Origin: Lichina pygmaea
Lineage: Eukaryota; Ascomycota; Lichinomycetes; Lichinales; Lichinaceae
Direction of reading: 5' to 3'
Assembly: GCA_963422465.1 (NCBI GenBank)
Contig: OY730175.1
Coordinates: forward strand, 434,001 to 498,000
DNA length: 64,000 bases
In this document: in pieces, positions 32,983 through 43,929 of the stretch
Position numbering within the stretch: position 1 is the first letter of the stretch
Layout: the number at the start of each line of letters is the position of its first letter
Translations under genes and position numbers: made by a program
The notes under the pieces: generated by a model
Databases searched by the model: none
What the model was told of the DNA's origin: nothing
The model's input: only the letters and a program-made list of their open reading frames with translations

Positions 32983-33635
32983 GCTGCGCTGAGCCTGTCT
33001 GGGAGCAACTGGCACCCTTCCTCAACGGGCATGTCATGGTCCTGTCCTTGTCCCCTGCTTTTCCATCATATTTTTTATGATAGCCTTTCAATCTATAATA
33101 AGAAATTGTCTTTTGGCCCTGTCGTACGGTAGTCAGGTACTACGATCTCGTCAGTCAAGTACTGATACTTGAGCCTGATTGTTTCCTTGATGTGGAGGCA
33201 AGTGTTTGTCAGCACTGAGTCAGCGGTCACTCGCCCGTTGCGAGTTGGCGCAAGCTGACGACCGGTCCTTCAGCGACCCGCATGCATCTGTGCGACGACG
33301 CAAACTGCTCGGTCCTAGTTGAGACATGCGATGATCGGTCACACCGACCCAGCCGGAGCTCTGTCGCTCCCTTCCACGGCCGCTTGTCTCCTGGGAGACG
33401 GCACAGCTCGCTCAGAAAGTGATGCTGGCAGTAGCAGCTCGAATGTGATGCCGCTGTACTGCAGCTCCGGCACGAGCATTCCGCCAGCCCCGCGTCGCCC
33501 ACCGATATATGAGTCGGCCTCGACACACGTTGACCTGCGCCTTGATCTGGGACGGATTCAGACCACGACCGGCTCGCGATCTGGTACTTTACCCGTTGCT
33601 CCAAGCCTGCCTGCACTCACCTCGTTATCGCCTCG
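32983..33635. other. Intergenic region, 650 bp
   Basis: Holds the 3' end of the reductase-like gene (an AATAAG-like signal near 33098) and the promoter of the next gene. Nothing else recognised. Confidence 0.45.
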
Positions 33636-36600
33636 ATGGCGGACGCGGCTGCCGGCTCGATGGCCAGCCCGATCTCATGTGCGTCCGATGCCGAGGATGG
33701 CTGGGTCGACGTCCCCGACGTCGACCCGACCAACATCGCCTCTGTCCTGAAGCGCCAACTGCTGTTCCATTTCTCCAGCCGGAGCGCGGCCGCCTGCTTC
33801 GCCACCTCCGCTGCCTGTCCGGACGCCGTCAACCCGGGCTTGTCCATCAGTGACTTCGGCCCCATTGGCCTTCCTCTATCTTCCAGAGATCGAAGCGCCA
33901 TCGTGGCCGCCATCCGATCCGGGCGGTTTGGTAGTCACCCAGGAGCCCTGGCCCAGCAATCCGTGCATGCCTCGTACGTCGAGGTCGGCTCGGACCGCTT
34001 TACGATCCGGAACCCGGCTTGGCCCACTTTCTTGCACAACGTTGTCCGGAAGGTGGCGCAAGAGCTTGGCATATCAAGCGGGGCTGGTGCAGTTGAAGCT
34101 CGTCCGTACAAGGTGATGATGTACGGAGGGTATGGTGTTGATAAGGAGCGGTTCAGGTATATGCTCCTCCCCTCCTCTTTTTGTTTGGCTTTGTATCGCT
34201 AGACAACTGGCTAAGCTGCGGATAGTTTCGAGGGAGAGGAAGATGTGGTCGGAGCTCTGGTTTTCATCTTGCCGTCCAGGCACGCCGGTGGCGCGTTCCG
34301 CACACGACTTGGCCATTCGCTCAAAACGTTCGAGGTCGACGATGGAGCCGAGTTCCAGACGAGCTATATCGCCTGGTAGGTTCAACACGACGACGACAGC
34401 TGGCTTCCTCGTCATCCGTAGGTAAGGAAGAAATCAGAGGCTTACCATCCCCCCACCCAGGTACTCCGATGTGGCGCATGAAGTGCGGCCCCTCACCTCT
34501 GGCACTCGACTCTCGCTCGTATACAAGCTCATATACACCGCCTCTGGCACTGCCGAAAGGGCCGCGACCCTCAACAACGAAATGGGGAGGCTGCGGCCGT
34601 TGCTATCCAGGTGGAGGAGACACTTCGTTCGCGAGGACAGGACCACGCCGGATATGCTAGTGATGATGCTGAGGCACAAGTACACCGACAGCTCCTTGAG
34701 CCTGGACGCCTTGACGGGGCGAGACAAGCACAGGGTCCGCTCCCTCGCCGCCGCCTGCGACAAGGAGGGATTTATCTACTACCTTGCCAACGTGGAGAAA
34801 ATGGTATATGGATTGTGCAACGACGACGACGAGTACGGCGAGTTCAGCAAGATCATCGATCGACACGAGGAGCATCTGCAACTCACGCAGGTCGCCGACT
34901 TGCACGGTTCTATCATCGGCCATCGCATCGATCTCGACCAGGACGTGATCATGCAGAACGACCCGTTCGGGGACCCCGACGAGGAGACATTCGTCGGGGA
35001 GGGGACAATCGTCGGGCCTCTCGTTACTCACTACTACCGCAACTCGGTAGGTAGCCCTCCACTCAGGGGCCGCGGCGCCAGAGGCGGATTCCGGCAGCTA
35101 CCCCCTCCCCCCCCCCGGTGAGCTAATAGATACGCGACTCAGGCTGTCTTGATCATCGCTCGCACTCATCACGAGGAGCTCCTCTTCGAACTGGCCTTGC
35201 AAGGCCGAGTCGATCTACAGCCGTGGATCGAACGGCTCATGAAAGACTACGAAACGAGTCTGAACCCTGACACGGCAGAGGAGCTCAAGACGGTGTGCAG
35301 GCGCGTGGTGAAGTATTACCCCTGCTTCAAGGAGAAACCGAAGATGAACATCTACGGTAACCCTGTGCCGATCCCTGCGTCGCACAGGAGGAAGAAGAAG
35401 CGGGCCTGTGACGCACCTGGCCTTCCGGAGGAGACGCTGGGAGCCGTGATCACCGCCTGTCTCCGACTCAAGGAGCAGGATCTGTACCGAAGGTCCGCTC
35501 TGCTCGTGAGGGGCGCTTTGCCCACATCGGTGTACGAAGAGCTCGGCAAAGGGGTGAATCTCGCTCCGTTCGACCACGAGCTCCAACGGGTGTAAGATCC
35601 CTCGTCCCTCCCGTTCTGGCGTCAGCTTGGCGCTCCTTCTGACTCGCAGCCGAACACGCTCCAGGGTGCTGCACACCGTATTTCAGATGCCCAATCTCTA
35701 CGAACGACGGCTGGCTATCCTGGCAATCCTCAGGGGCTTCAAGCTGGCCCCGGTGTTTGCCATGTACCAGATCAGTCTGGCGGGCTTTGAGAAGTGGATT
35801 GTGACCAGCATGATGGAGGCCCTGGAAACCGCAGGGGGGAGCCGGAGGGAAGACGCCGAAGCCGCGGCGTGGATCATCAGTGGGCACAACGAAGGGCCCC
35901 TGTACAAGAGGTGAGCTCGCTCGGTCCGCCATCGGCCCAGAAGCCCTTGCTGACACCCCGGTAGTGTACGGTCTTTCGTCGACCGGCACCTGAACAACAA
36001 CAAATTCGCGATTCCCTTTGCCGCTGCGATGGCGAAGGCTGGCGAGGTGTACAGTATCCCGGAGGGGGTCGCGACCGGGATCCTCCAGGATATCCTCCCG
36101 CCAATGACGTACGCCTTCACGCTGCTACCGCCAAAGACGAGGAGAGGCCATTCCACGCAATCGGAGAATTCTGGTCGCCGTGACGAGATTGAAGACATGA
36201 CCAGCATACTCAGCCGGTGCATCACCCTGGGACTGGATACCGAGCTCGAGCAGCTTTTCTCTCGGATCGAGGACGACGCTGAGCAGATTGTCGGCCTTTC
36301 CCTGAACGCGGCCGTCGTGCCTTTTCTGAAGAGCTTCCTCGACAAGCAGCAGATGGACCCTCTACCGTACCGTGCGTGCGCTTTGGTCAAGCACCTCATC
36401 GCGACGTACATCCGAAAGTACGTCACGATGGAGCCGGAGAGGCCGGCGGACTGGGTCCGGCCCGCGGTGGATTGCAAGTGCAACGACTGCAAGATGCTGA
36501 ACGACTTCCTGCTGGACCCAGAGAACTACGAGGAGAGCTTCACCTTGGAGGTCGAGGCGCTCGAGCACATCTACTGGCGTCTGACGGATCGGCCCAAGCT

Positions 36601-36868
36601 GTGGAGCTGCAAGGCGCCGGACTGGTCGGGCGGCTACAAGTTCACGATGAACGAGGGGCACGAGCTCGACACCCTCGTGGTCGAGAAGCTCGAGGACGAA
36701 TACGAGCGCCTGCACTCGGCCTGGTGGAGCCGATGCCACCACGCCTCGGCTCGCATCAAGACCCTCGGCGAGGACAGGCTCAGGCGAATGTACGCCTCGG
36801 CCGGCGAGTATGCGTACGACGAGATGATTGGCATGGCAGACGTGGACCCTGGACGACGACGGCTCTGA
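33636..36868 (+). CDS. Large 2OG-Fe(II) oxygenase-like fungal protein, probably lacking the HxD (951 aa)
   Basis: Member of a fungal family with an N-terminal prolyl-4-hydroxylase-like jelly roll and a long helical C-terminus of unknown role. Exons: 33636-34156, 34226-34375, 34461-35046, 35143-35591, 35665-35910, 35965-36868. The fold is recognisable: ARPYKVMMYGGYGV, then DVVGALVFILPSRHAGGAF, SYIAWYSDVAHEVRPLTSGTR and LSLVYKLIY. The distal His (VAHEV) and the 2OG-binding Arg (SGTR) are present. Where relatives have PHRDTEK just before the GTLVIVLPS strand, this protein has KERFSFEGEED, without His or Asp. The missing pair falls at exon junction 1, so the splice choice matters, but neither flank supplies HxD. 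Residues 350-951 are alpha-helical with a C-x-C-x(2)-C cluster (CKCNDC). Confidence 0.8.
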
Positions 36869-37082
36869 CGGCTCTTGACGGCTCAAACTCGCTGCACACC
36901 CAAGTAGAGTACGACGACCCCACCACGGCAACCCCTCGCGTTCCGTGAGTGGCAAGATGGACGATTGGAGCAATGAATGAACAAAATGAACGAATGACAT
37001 TGCAGCAGCAGCAGCAGTGCCAAACCGGAGATACCTTTACTCGATCTCCCGCAAAGGCCAGCGAGAGAGAGAGGGAGGGGGG

Positions 37083-37115
<33 letters not shown>

Positions 37116-37362
37116 GCGATGTCGGGTCACGTTTAAGGTATGCTACATCACCAAATACTGTAGCTCCCCCCCTTCTCTCCCTCTGGTAATGCCCTGTTTT
37201 TTTCGCTTCCAGCTGGTACGTATTGTTTGACTGACAAGATCACAGACTGGAAATAAAAAGTAACAACAAATAAAAAACAATAGATAAAAAAGAAAGATCA
37301 GACCTTACGAGATCTTCTTAGGAGAGCCTCTCGTCCATGAGCAGGCATCACCTTCTGGCAGA
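36869..37362. other. Intergenic region between convergent genes, with a 30-bp poly-G tract
   Basis: The 2OG-like gene and the SET gene end here tail to tail. A run of 30 G residues lies at 37084-37113 after an AGAGAG stretch; such a tract is prone to length errors in sequencing. Otherwise empty. Confidence 0.7.
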
Positions 37363-38960
37363 TCACCACGTTTCCTGGAGATCGAGACCGTCGAGAGCAC
37401 CACGCACTATTTGAACAATCTGTTCCCATCGCCTGCGTAGAAGCTCGATGGCGTAGGCGCGTGAGCCGTGACTTTGGTCGTCTTGGCCCTCACTGTCGTT
37501 GGCGGTGTCATTGTACTCAGTATTCTCGACGGTGTCACCCGCAAGATCGCCTATGCCTCCGAGAGCGACACGGGCCTGCTCTTCGAGGTCACGCAGGATG
37601 AGCGTGAGGCGAGCCTTGACGAGCACCTGGTTCTCGGATCCGTCCGTCTCGCCGTCGACGAAGGATCGCCATGCTCCATGGGGTACACCGACAAGGAGTC
37701 GAAGAGCGACCTGGGTCCGGTGGCAGACGCCTTCCCGGTCCAAGACGTATTTTCTGGAAACGATGGGATTAAGGGATTGTTTCGGTCGAGATTGAGGTGT
37801 AGAACATGTTGAGATGTTCGTACCCTAAATAACCGGCTGCCTTGAGCCGTTCTCTCTGCTCGACGGAGAATTGTGGGAGCATCACATGGTCGAGCGGGAC
37901 GGCATCGTTTCGGTTGTTCTCCAGAATGAAGCCATCTGTTCGGTATCAATAGGGGAGGGGAACACGGGGGAAGAAAGCACAGACACTCGGTCAGCAGCAA
38001 GTCATTGCTGTGGCTGCCATATGAAATGGATATTTCCTCGCCGGGCTCTTGAACACACAGATATCTTAGTAACACGGTCGACCATTGTCCAGGGCGGTCT
38101 TTTCACCATATGATCGATCACTTGTAACGGTGAAGCCTTCCGTGTCGTAGTTCACGGCGCACTAAGCTACCTGGCTCAGAATACAGGCTCAAAGGAGGTA
38201 TCCGGTAGAGCCACTCACTCCACTCTGGGCGTGGTTCAGGTAATCCATAAATGGGCAAAGTGCCATACGATCGTTCGGGGGTACGCTATGCTTGTCCTTG
38301 GTCCCGGGACGAACGTAGTAGAAACAACGAGTATTGACGATGAGCCAATGGTATGTGTAGTCCTGCCTGGCCACATCTGGGTAAGGGATTGACACGGCCT
38401 CGAAGTCTTGAGCGAGCTTCTGCTCTTGCTCCCTCAGAATATCTTGCGACTCGACCTATCAGCCAGGCTTTCAACAGATGGAAAACAAGGCCATTCCGGG
38501 CCGGTATGCAGAACCTTTGGCAGCGGGTGGCAGGAGATTTTGTAGCTTCGGATCCCAGAGCAATGGATGGCTCTGCCGGAAATCGTGCTTGGACGGCCAC
38601 ATTGCTCGCCACTGACGCCATCGGGAGCTGTCGTCCTGAGCATCCAAGGCCAAGCTGGCCGCCAGGAGGCCGTGCACGGTGATATCGCCAATCGCACGAG
38701 ACACATCCGCTGGGGCGGATGCTGCGGTGACGACGACGGGAGCTGGTACAGACATGAGGACGGCACCGGCCTGTCCCGGCCATCAGCGAGGGTGTACTTT
38801 GCTGGAGCCGACAACACGGGCATCGCCGCACTTCTATCGGGTTTCTCGAGACGATGCCTAGTCCGCGTCCTGGAAAGCTCGCCGGGGCTACATCATAGAC
38901 TCGAACACCTCGACTTTGTGCCCATTCAGAAAAGGCCGTGTGCTCGCTGTCTCCCAACAT
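37363..38960 (-). CDS. SET-domain protein lysine methyltransferase (SETD/RLSMT type, 409 aa, seven exons)
   Basis: Member of the SET family with an inserted iSET region, whose known members methylate ribosomal proteins, Rubisco or other non-histone targets. Exons: 38832-38960, 38515-38770, 38219-38442, 38107-38161, 37985-38047, 37824-37935, 37363-37753. Motifs: GRGLGIVSRNPIEAG at the SET start, VHGLLAASLAL, MWPSKHDF and LLPPAAK (iSET), then CPFMDYLNHAQSG, GEEISISYGSHSNDLLLTEY carrying the catalytic Tyr, and a C-terminal substrate-binding domain (CHRTQVALRLL). The NHxxxG and ISYG motifs are present, so it should be active. Introns are 53-75 bp; the fifth exon is 63 bp. Confidence 0.85.
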
Positions 38961-39938
38961 CGTGCAGGAATAAGGTACTGTCGTGTCTTGAAGATCAGAG
39001 CTGATGGCAGCACGTGATGGGGAGCTACGAGTACAGCAGAATTACATCATCAGATGACTGCATACAAACATTCTAACGATGTCCAACGGAAGAGTGACCA
39101 GTAAAGGAATTCGATGAGAGGGGCAAGAGCGCTAGTCATGCACGGCGGCGAAGTCCGAGTGCGTTAGTCATGGAGTCAGTCGACATGCGACATTGGACGG
39201 AAGAGCGACCACTAGCACAACTTGGAGGAGATGAGGGGGCACGACGTCGAAGCCTGAATGCGCTAGTCATGCGGTCGGTCGACCCGCAATGTTCGACGGA
39301 AGAGGGACCTAGCCTTCCGTAGTAGTCCCTCTTCTGTCGGACATCGCATCTCCAGACTCCACATGACTGTGTCAGTAGCGCTCACATGGTCGCAACTCCG
39401 TCGGACATCGCAGCGTGTTTGCATTACCGACCATCTCGTACTTCGTGAGCTGGTGTAGTCACAATTTCGTCCGACATCGTATGATAAAGTGTTTGCGTTG
39501 CATTCGTCTACGTATGAGGGCGCGGTCAAATGTTCGTCAAACATCTCATGGCGTTTGCTTGTGCGAAGAACAAGCTGCTGCAGTTCATCGGATTAGTCAG
39601 CAGCCTCGTGGTGGTGAAACACATTGCCATCTTAGCCCTTCAATCAGTCTGTAAGCTAGATAAGACGGAGAGGAAGATAGAGGTGCAAAGTCCAAATGAG
39701 CTGAGCCCTCACTATGGCATCTAGTCGCTAGTGGAAGAATTAAACACCGTTTGCAAGTTCACGAGGGGATTGCTGTTGTTCTTCTATTCAACATCGTAGA
39801 AAGGATTTTTCTTCCCCGCATTTCGACATGGATACCATGAGACCTTGCATTTCAACCGAGCCGGTACGTATGTAGATACGTACGGAAGTATGTACCGTAA
39901 AGCGCAACGAGCATAGGTCCTCCCCCGTCAAAAGGTCA
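38961..39938. other. Intergenic region with an inverted repeat array
   Basis: No gene recognised. Most of 39078-39550 is made of the repeat array described as its own feature. A TACGTACGGAAGTA cluster lies at 39868-39895. Confidence 0.5.
39078..39550. repeat. Head-to-head array of the GATGTCCGACGGAAGAG repeat
   Basis: Three forward copies start near 39078, 39188 and 39286. They are about 100-110 bp apart, and the segment between copies is also repeated (gctagtcatg...cggtcgac). Four copies in reverse orientation follow at about 39325-39348, 39385-39411, 39455-39480 and 39523-39550. Forward and reverse copies meet at a hairpin, ttcgacggaagagggacct against agtccctcttctgtcggaca, with a short loop. 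The same core recurs at 18415 and through 49.2-51.4 kb. Confidence 0.75.
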
Positions 39939-40808
39939 CTAGGGGCGCACCGTGACCTTGTGTGCCCAGTCTTTGGGTGTGCTGATGCCGAGCTGTGAAA
40001 AGCGCACTTCCAGTTGATGACTGAAGTCCATAAAGTCGAGCTTTTGCTCTCGGATGCGTGTCTTGAACAGCGCCTTCGGGGGCCTTCGCGGAAGTCTGCC
40101 CTGGAGTCTTGCACTCCGTCGGAGTAGCTGGTCTTCGCCGGCCGGAACGAACACCGACCCGAGCCCCTGGTCCGATCCTGCACGACGCCGTGACTTCTTT
40201 GCGCGCGGCACAGCTGCTGAGGGATTCGAGCGCCGCTGTAGTTTCCTTTTAGACTTCGCTCGACGGAAATTTCGTCGCTTCCGAGAGAGTGATAGATGCG
40301 ATAGGGCTGGTAGCAGTGCCTCTGCATCCAGGTCGGCATTTGGTGCGCCTGAGGTCTGGGGTGCCTCCTTCGTCGAAAAAGGCATGATCGGTCGTAGATC
40401 CTCTTGAGAGCTCCGTGTCCGTTTTCCTGGCGGCATTCCAGGCCCCACGTCCTGCTCATCCGCGTCAGACCCAGACGGACGTGATCGCTTTCGGCTGAGG
40501 GCGATGGGAGGAACAGCGTAGTCAGTCGGGCCGAGGCTTGTCGACGGTGACTCGGCCGCCGAACTGGAGCTGCCTGGAGAGAGGCTTCGAGTGTCAAAGG
40601 CAGGCATGAAGCTTAATTGCTCTTCGCGCCATCTGCGAGTTCCCGTATCGAGGCTCCAGGGCCCTGAAGGCGGTTGTGGATGTTGGTCAAGCATCGTTGC
40701 ATCGATGGCAGCATTCGGACAGTCGGCTCCTCCGAGGCCAGAGCTCCGCGATCTGGGATCGTATTCAATCGTGTGCCAAAAGACGGCCGCTCGAGTGAGT
40801 GATGTCAT
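39939..40808 (-). CDS. Hypothetical basic, low-complexity protein (289 aa)
   Basis: A single uninterrupted frame from the ATG at 40808. I recognise no domain. The N-terminal 60 residues are mixed (MTSLTRAAVFWHTIEYDP), then there is a Ser-rich stretch (SLSPGSSSSAAESPSTS), a SRKRSRPSGS motif, and a strongly basic region at about 175-240 (KRRNFRRAKSKRKLQRR, AKKSRRRAG) like a bipartite nuclear or nucleolar signal. The end is more ordered (REQKLDFMDFSHQLEVRFSQ). The length of open frame and its ordered charge pattern favour a real gene, likely nuclear. A first intron is possible. Confidence 0.6.
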   Translation of the reverse strand: MTSLTRAAVFWHTIEYDPRSRSSGLGGADCPNAAIDATMLDQHPQPPSGPWSLDTGTRRWREEQLSFMPAFDTRSLSPGSSSSAAESPSTSLGPTDYAVPPIALSRKRSRPSGSDADEQDVGPGMPPGKRTRSSQEDLRPIMPFSTKEAPQTSGAPNADLDAEALLPALSHLSLSRKRRNFRRAKSKRKLQRRSNPSAAVPRAKKSRRRAGSDQGLGSVFVPAGEDQLLRRSARLQGRLPRRPPKALFKTRIREQKLDFMDFSHQLEVRFSQLGISTPKDWAHKVTVRP

Positions 40809-41432
40809 CGTCACAAGAAATCGTGATGCAAGCCGGCAAGATATCCTAACGTAGCCAAGTAGTACAGTATGTCTGGAATGGCATCGTCAATACATATGTG
40901 ATAAGTGGGGGGCTGAGGGAAGCTCTCGCCTACTTGATGACTTTTGCCTGAGATACGACCGGTCTGATCAGTCCTATGATGGCCAGTGCCGTTGACGATC
41001 TTCTTTCGTATCGAGCTAGTTCACTCTCCACGTCTACTCGCTGAGACAGTTATCGAGAGAGGACCCAGATTGTAACACAAGAATCGAGTGAATTGATTGA
41101 AGACTGCTTCAGATCACGTGAAGTCGAGGATTTAGTTCCTTCAATCGTTGATTGTCAAGCCTACAATAAGAACAAGATCTCGGCCTCGATGTGATACTGT
41201 AGAACAAGACAAGTATCGTCTAATGGCACAATACAGGCAGTGGCTATTATCACACGACAGAAATTGTCTGCCAGGGCGAGACCTGCATTATCTCTTGCGA
41301 CAAGGGCCAAGACTCTACCCGGCAGACCTCCAAAACAATGACCACACGAGCAATCGAAGACGGTCATGAAGAACGCGTCAGCCGGTAGATTATACATCTT
41401 GTGAAGATACTCCTACTGCCACATGCACGGCG
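40809..41432. other. Intergenic region, 620 bp
   Basis: A+T-rich compared with its surroundings. Nothing recognised besides the flanking gene ends. Confidence 0.45.
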
Positions 41433-43417
41433 TCACCCAGACTCCACGTTGGGTTTCCCGTACTTCTCGTGAAGCATTCGGATCTGCTCCTCGACGTTGG
41501 CACTCTGCATATGCTGCGGCGGCAGGTGCTGTTGTGCGCGCAGGAAGGCGTCGCGTGTCTCGGGCAGGCCGTCGTAGTAGACCGCACCCGGTAGAGCGAC
41601 GCGTTTTCGTCGCGCGGCATCGTCATCGGTCGTGCTGCCTGTTCCTTCAGGGGTTGCGGTGCCAGCTTTGGCGGTAGTCGCTGCCGAGGACTTTGACCCA
41701 GCAGGCGGTGCTGCTGACGATGGCCCAGAGATGGACGCGTCGAAGACGTCGCTTCTTTGACTGGCTAGTCGTTTCAGGTTGTTGGCCACGTCTTGGGTCG
41801 ACAGGTTTGTTGTCGCGTAGCGAGAGTCGGCCTTTGCTTTCTGTTCTTTCCAGCGTGGATCGAGCAGTTCGACTATCACAGGCGGAAGTGGTATGTTAGC
41901 TTTGTCGCTCATACGATTGACGAGGCAGGAATCCCAAGTGACAGAAGCCGTCAAGGGAATTTCAAAAGACCAAATAAAGAAGCTAAACCGTACTCCGCAT
42001 GTGCTCGTCCAACTCGTTGAACGGCATTTGTTGCTTGCAATTCGGACACAACGCCATCTGTACCCCTCGTCGGTTCGCCGCCGCGCGAGGCACGTAGTCG
42101 CTTCTGATCTTCATCGGGGCAGTGGCTCCCTTGGCTTCAGTCTGCGCTTGTCGAGCGCGGGCTCGTTCTTCGGCCCGTTCACGGATCCGTTGTGCTTCGT
42201 CACCCTCCTCGGCCGCCGGCGCGGCGTCGAAGACGGGTCCGTCCACGACCATGTTGACATCTGGTGGCAGAGATACCTGGGCTGGCTGTATTGACGGCGC
42301 CATCGGGAGCGTCGCTTGTGGCTGTGTCGCTGCGAAGGTGGGGTATGTAGCTTGGTAGGGCTGGTCATCGGTTGGCATGGCTTCTTCGATGCGCATGTTG
42401 TGAGGGGCCAGGGACATCATGGCTTTCTGTTCGAGAGACGCGGATTGANNNNNNNNNNNNNNNNNNNNNNNNNNNNNNNNNNNNNNNNNNNNNNNNNNNN
42501 NNNNNNNNNNNNNNNNNNNNNNNNNNNNNNNNNNNNNNNNNNNNNNNNNNNNNNNNNNNNNNNNNNNNNNNNNNNNNNNNNNNNNNNNNNNNNNNNNNNN
42601 NNNNNNNNNNNNNNNNNNNNNNNNNNNNNNNNNNNNNNNNNNNNNNNNGGCCAAGCAGATGAAACCGGTCTTCGACGTTCTTCTGCAGCTCTTGCATTCG
42701 CTCTTTTTCCGCTTTACCAGCCTCGCCATCCGTTGAGCCGTACCGTAAAAGCTCCGTGTATTGGTCCACGAGTCGGGAGAAGAACTGGTACAGCGAGTGA
42801 TTTGGTCGTAGAAAGTCGAACTGGAAGTTTCGAGCCTCTCGTTGCGACAGCGTCGTCATAAATTGTCGTCCGTTCCTTGCAACAAACAACGCCGTGAGAC
42901 GGACAACCTCGAGATCCGCCGCGTTGATGTTTGGCATCCGAGCCGAGAAATGGAAAGCTGGAGGCTCCGTGGGGCCCTTGGGCTTCTCCGGCTCAGCGGC
43001 TTGAGCAACGGCTTCGCCGGACCGCCCGGCCGCGATGGCCGTTCCTCGGCCTGCTCGAATCTCACTGAGTCGCCAGGCATAGAAGCCACCGTATGCATCG
43101 GTTGGATTCAAGAACGAGAACTTCGGGTTGTGTTTTTCTTTCTCTCGGATTCGGTCTACGCCTCATTAGCGATACAAGTCATCGCAACGCGCAGAGGAGA
43201 TGTGCCACCTTCGAAGGCTGTTCCGTTGCGCGCAACGTATCCTGCCGTCTTTTCAAGGATTGCTGGACCCCTCAGTCAGCTTGTCACGATCAATGCTGGG
43301 TTCCCTGCGCATACCTCGAATATCCTTGGGGGGTAGTACCACGCCTGCGGGCGGCTTGCTGATCTCCTCCGTTCCTATTACAGCAGCTTCGTCGCCATTT
43401 ACAGCCGCTGGCGCCAT
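41433..43417 (-). CDS. prp21: SF3A1/Prp21 splicing factor subunit, interrupted by an assembly gap
   Basis: Subunit of SF3a in the U2 snRNP, needed for prespliceosome formation. Exons: 43315-43417, 43209-43262, 43155 to the gap edge 42649, then 42448-41994 and 41433-41872. Two SURP modules are visible: AILEKTAGYVARNGTAFE with NPKFSFLNPTDAYGGFYAWRL, and VVRLTALFVARNGRQFMTTL with NFQFDFLRPNHSLYQFF. After the gap come SLAPHNMRIEEAMPTDD-type linkers, the C-x(2)-C zinc-like MALCPNCKQQMPFNELDEHM, IELLDPRWKEQK and a C-terminal EKYGKPNVESG. There is no ubiquitin-like domain, as is common in fungi. The frame on either side of the gap differs by one, so true gap length or an intron must account for it. 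Roughly 65 residues are hidden. Confidence 0.92.
42449..42648. other. Assembly gap (200 N)
   Basis: Exactly 200 undetermined bases inside the SF3A1 coding region. The round number suggests a scaffold gap whose true length is unknown. Confidence 0.99.
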
Positions 43418-43929
43418 GATGGGAGATGTTCCGTGCGGTGAGCGGTGATGTGAAAGTGGCAGTACCACTATCCACAGAGTCAGCTCAGACGTGACACTAC
43501 TGTACTGATAATACAGGTACCGTACCGGTACGTAACGTACGTCGTACGTAGAGAACCAGTGGAAATTTCAGTTCGCGCTTAACGCGCCTTCGGCGCCGAA
43601 AGAACAAATCTATTTTCTGACCAGCGTTGGCGCCCCCTTTGCTGGATTTTCGCGCCGGCGTAGCCGAGTACTGGCCACCTTACAACATGGCCACTTCTTG
43701 AGCGTCCACATCTTCGTGCGACAACCTCCCTGATCGTTCGAATCACTCGATTCGACGGCGATTCGATTCTTACGGTATCAGTGACTAGGGGAGCGCTCAA
43801 TTGCGACGCGCCCGTACGGTACGTAGTCGATTGCCGTTCCTGTTTCAGTTCCTTTTTCCAACGTCTGTCGTCCGGCAAGAAGCTGAGCCTGGGCATGAGG
43901 CTTGAGCTCCAGCCAGTGTGAATCCCAGC
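43418..43929. promoter_or_regulatory. Divergent promoter region, SF3A1 / Pmt2
   Basis: 512 bp between outward-facing starts. It contains a dense palindromic cluster, ggtacgtaacgtacgtcgtacgt, at about 43526-43550. Shared control of the two genes is an inference from position only. Confidence 0.5.

Noticed and set aside
38434-38823. Apparent frameshifts in the N-terminal half of the SET gene
   Set aside because: Two introns of 61 and 72 bp explain the frame changes and join conserved motifs in frame.
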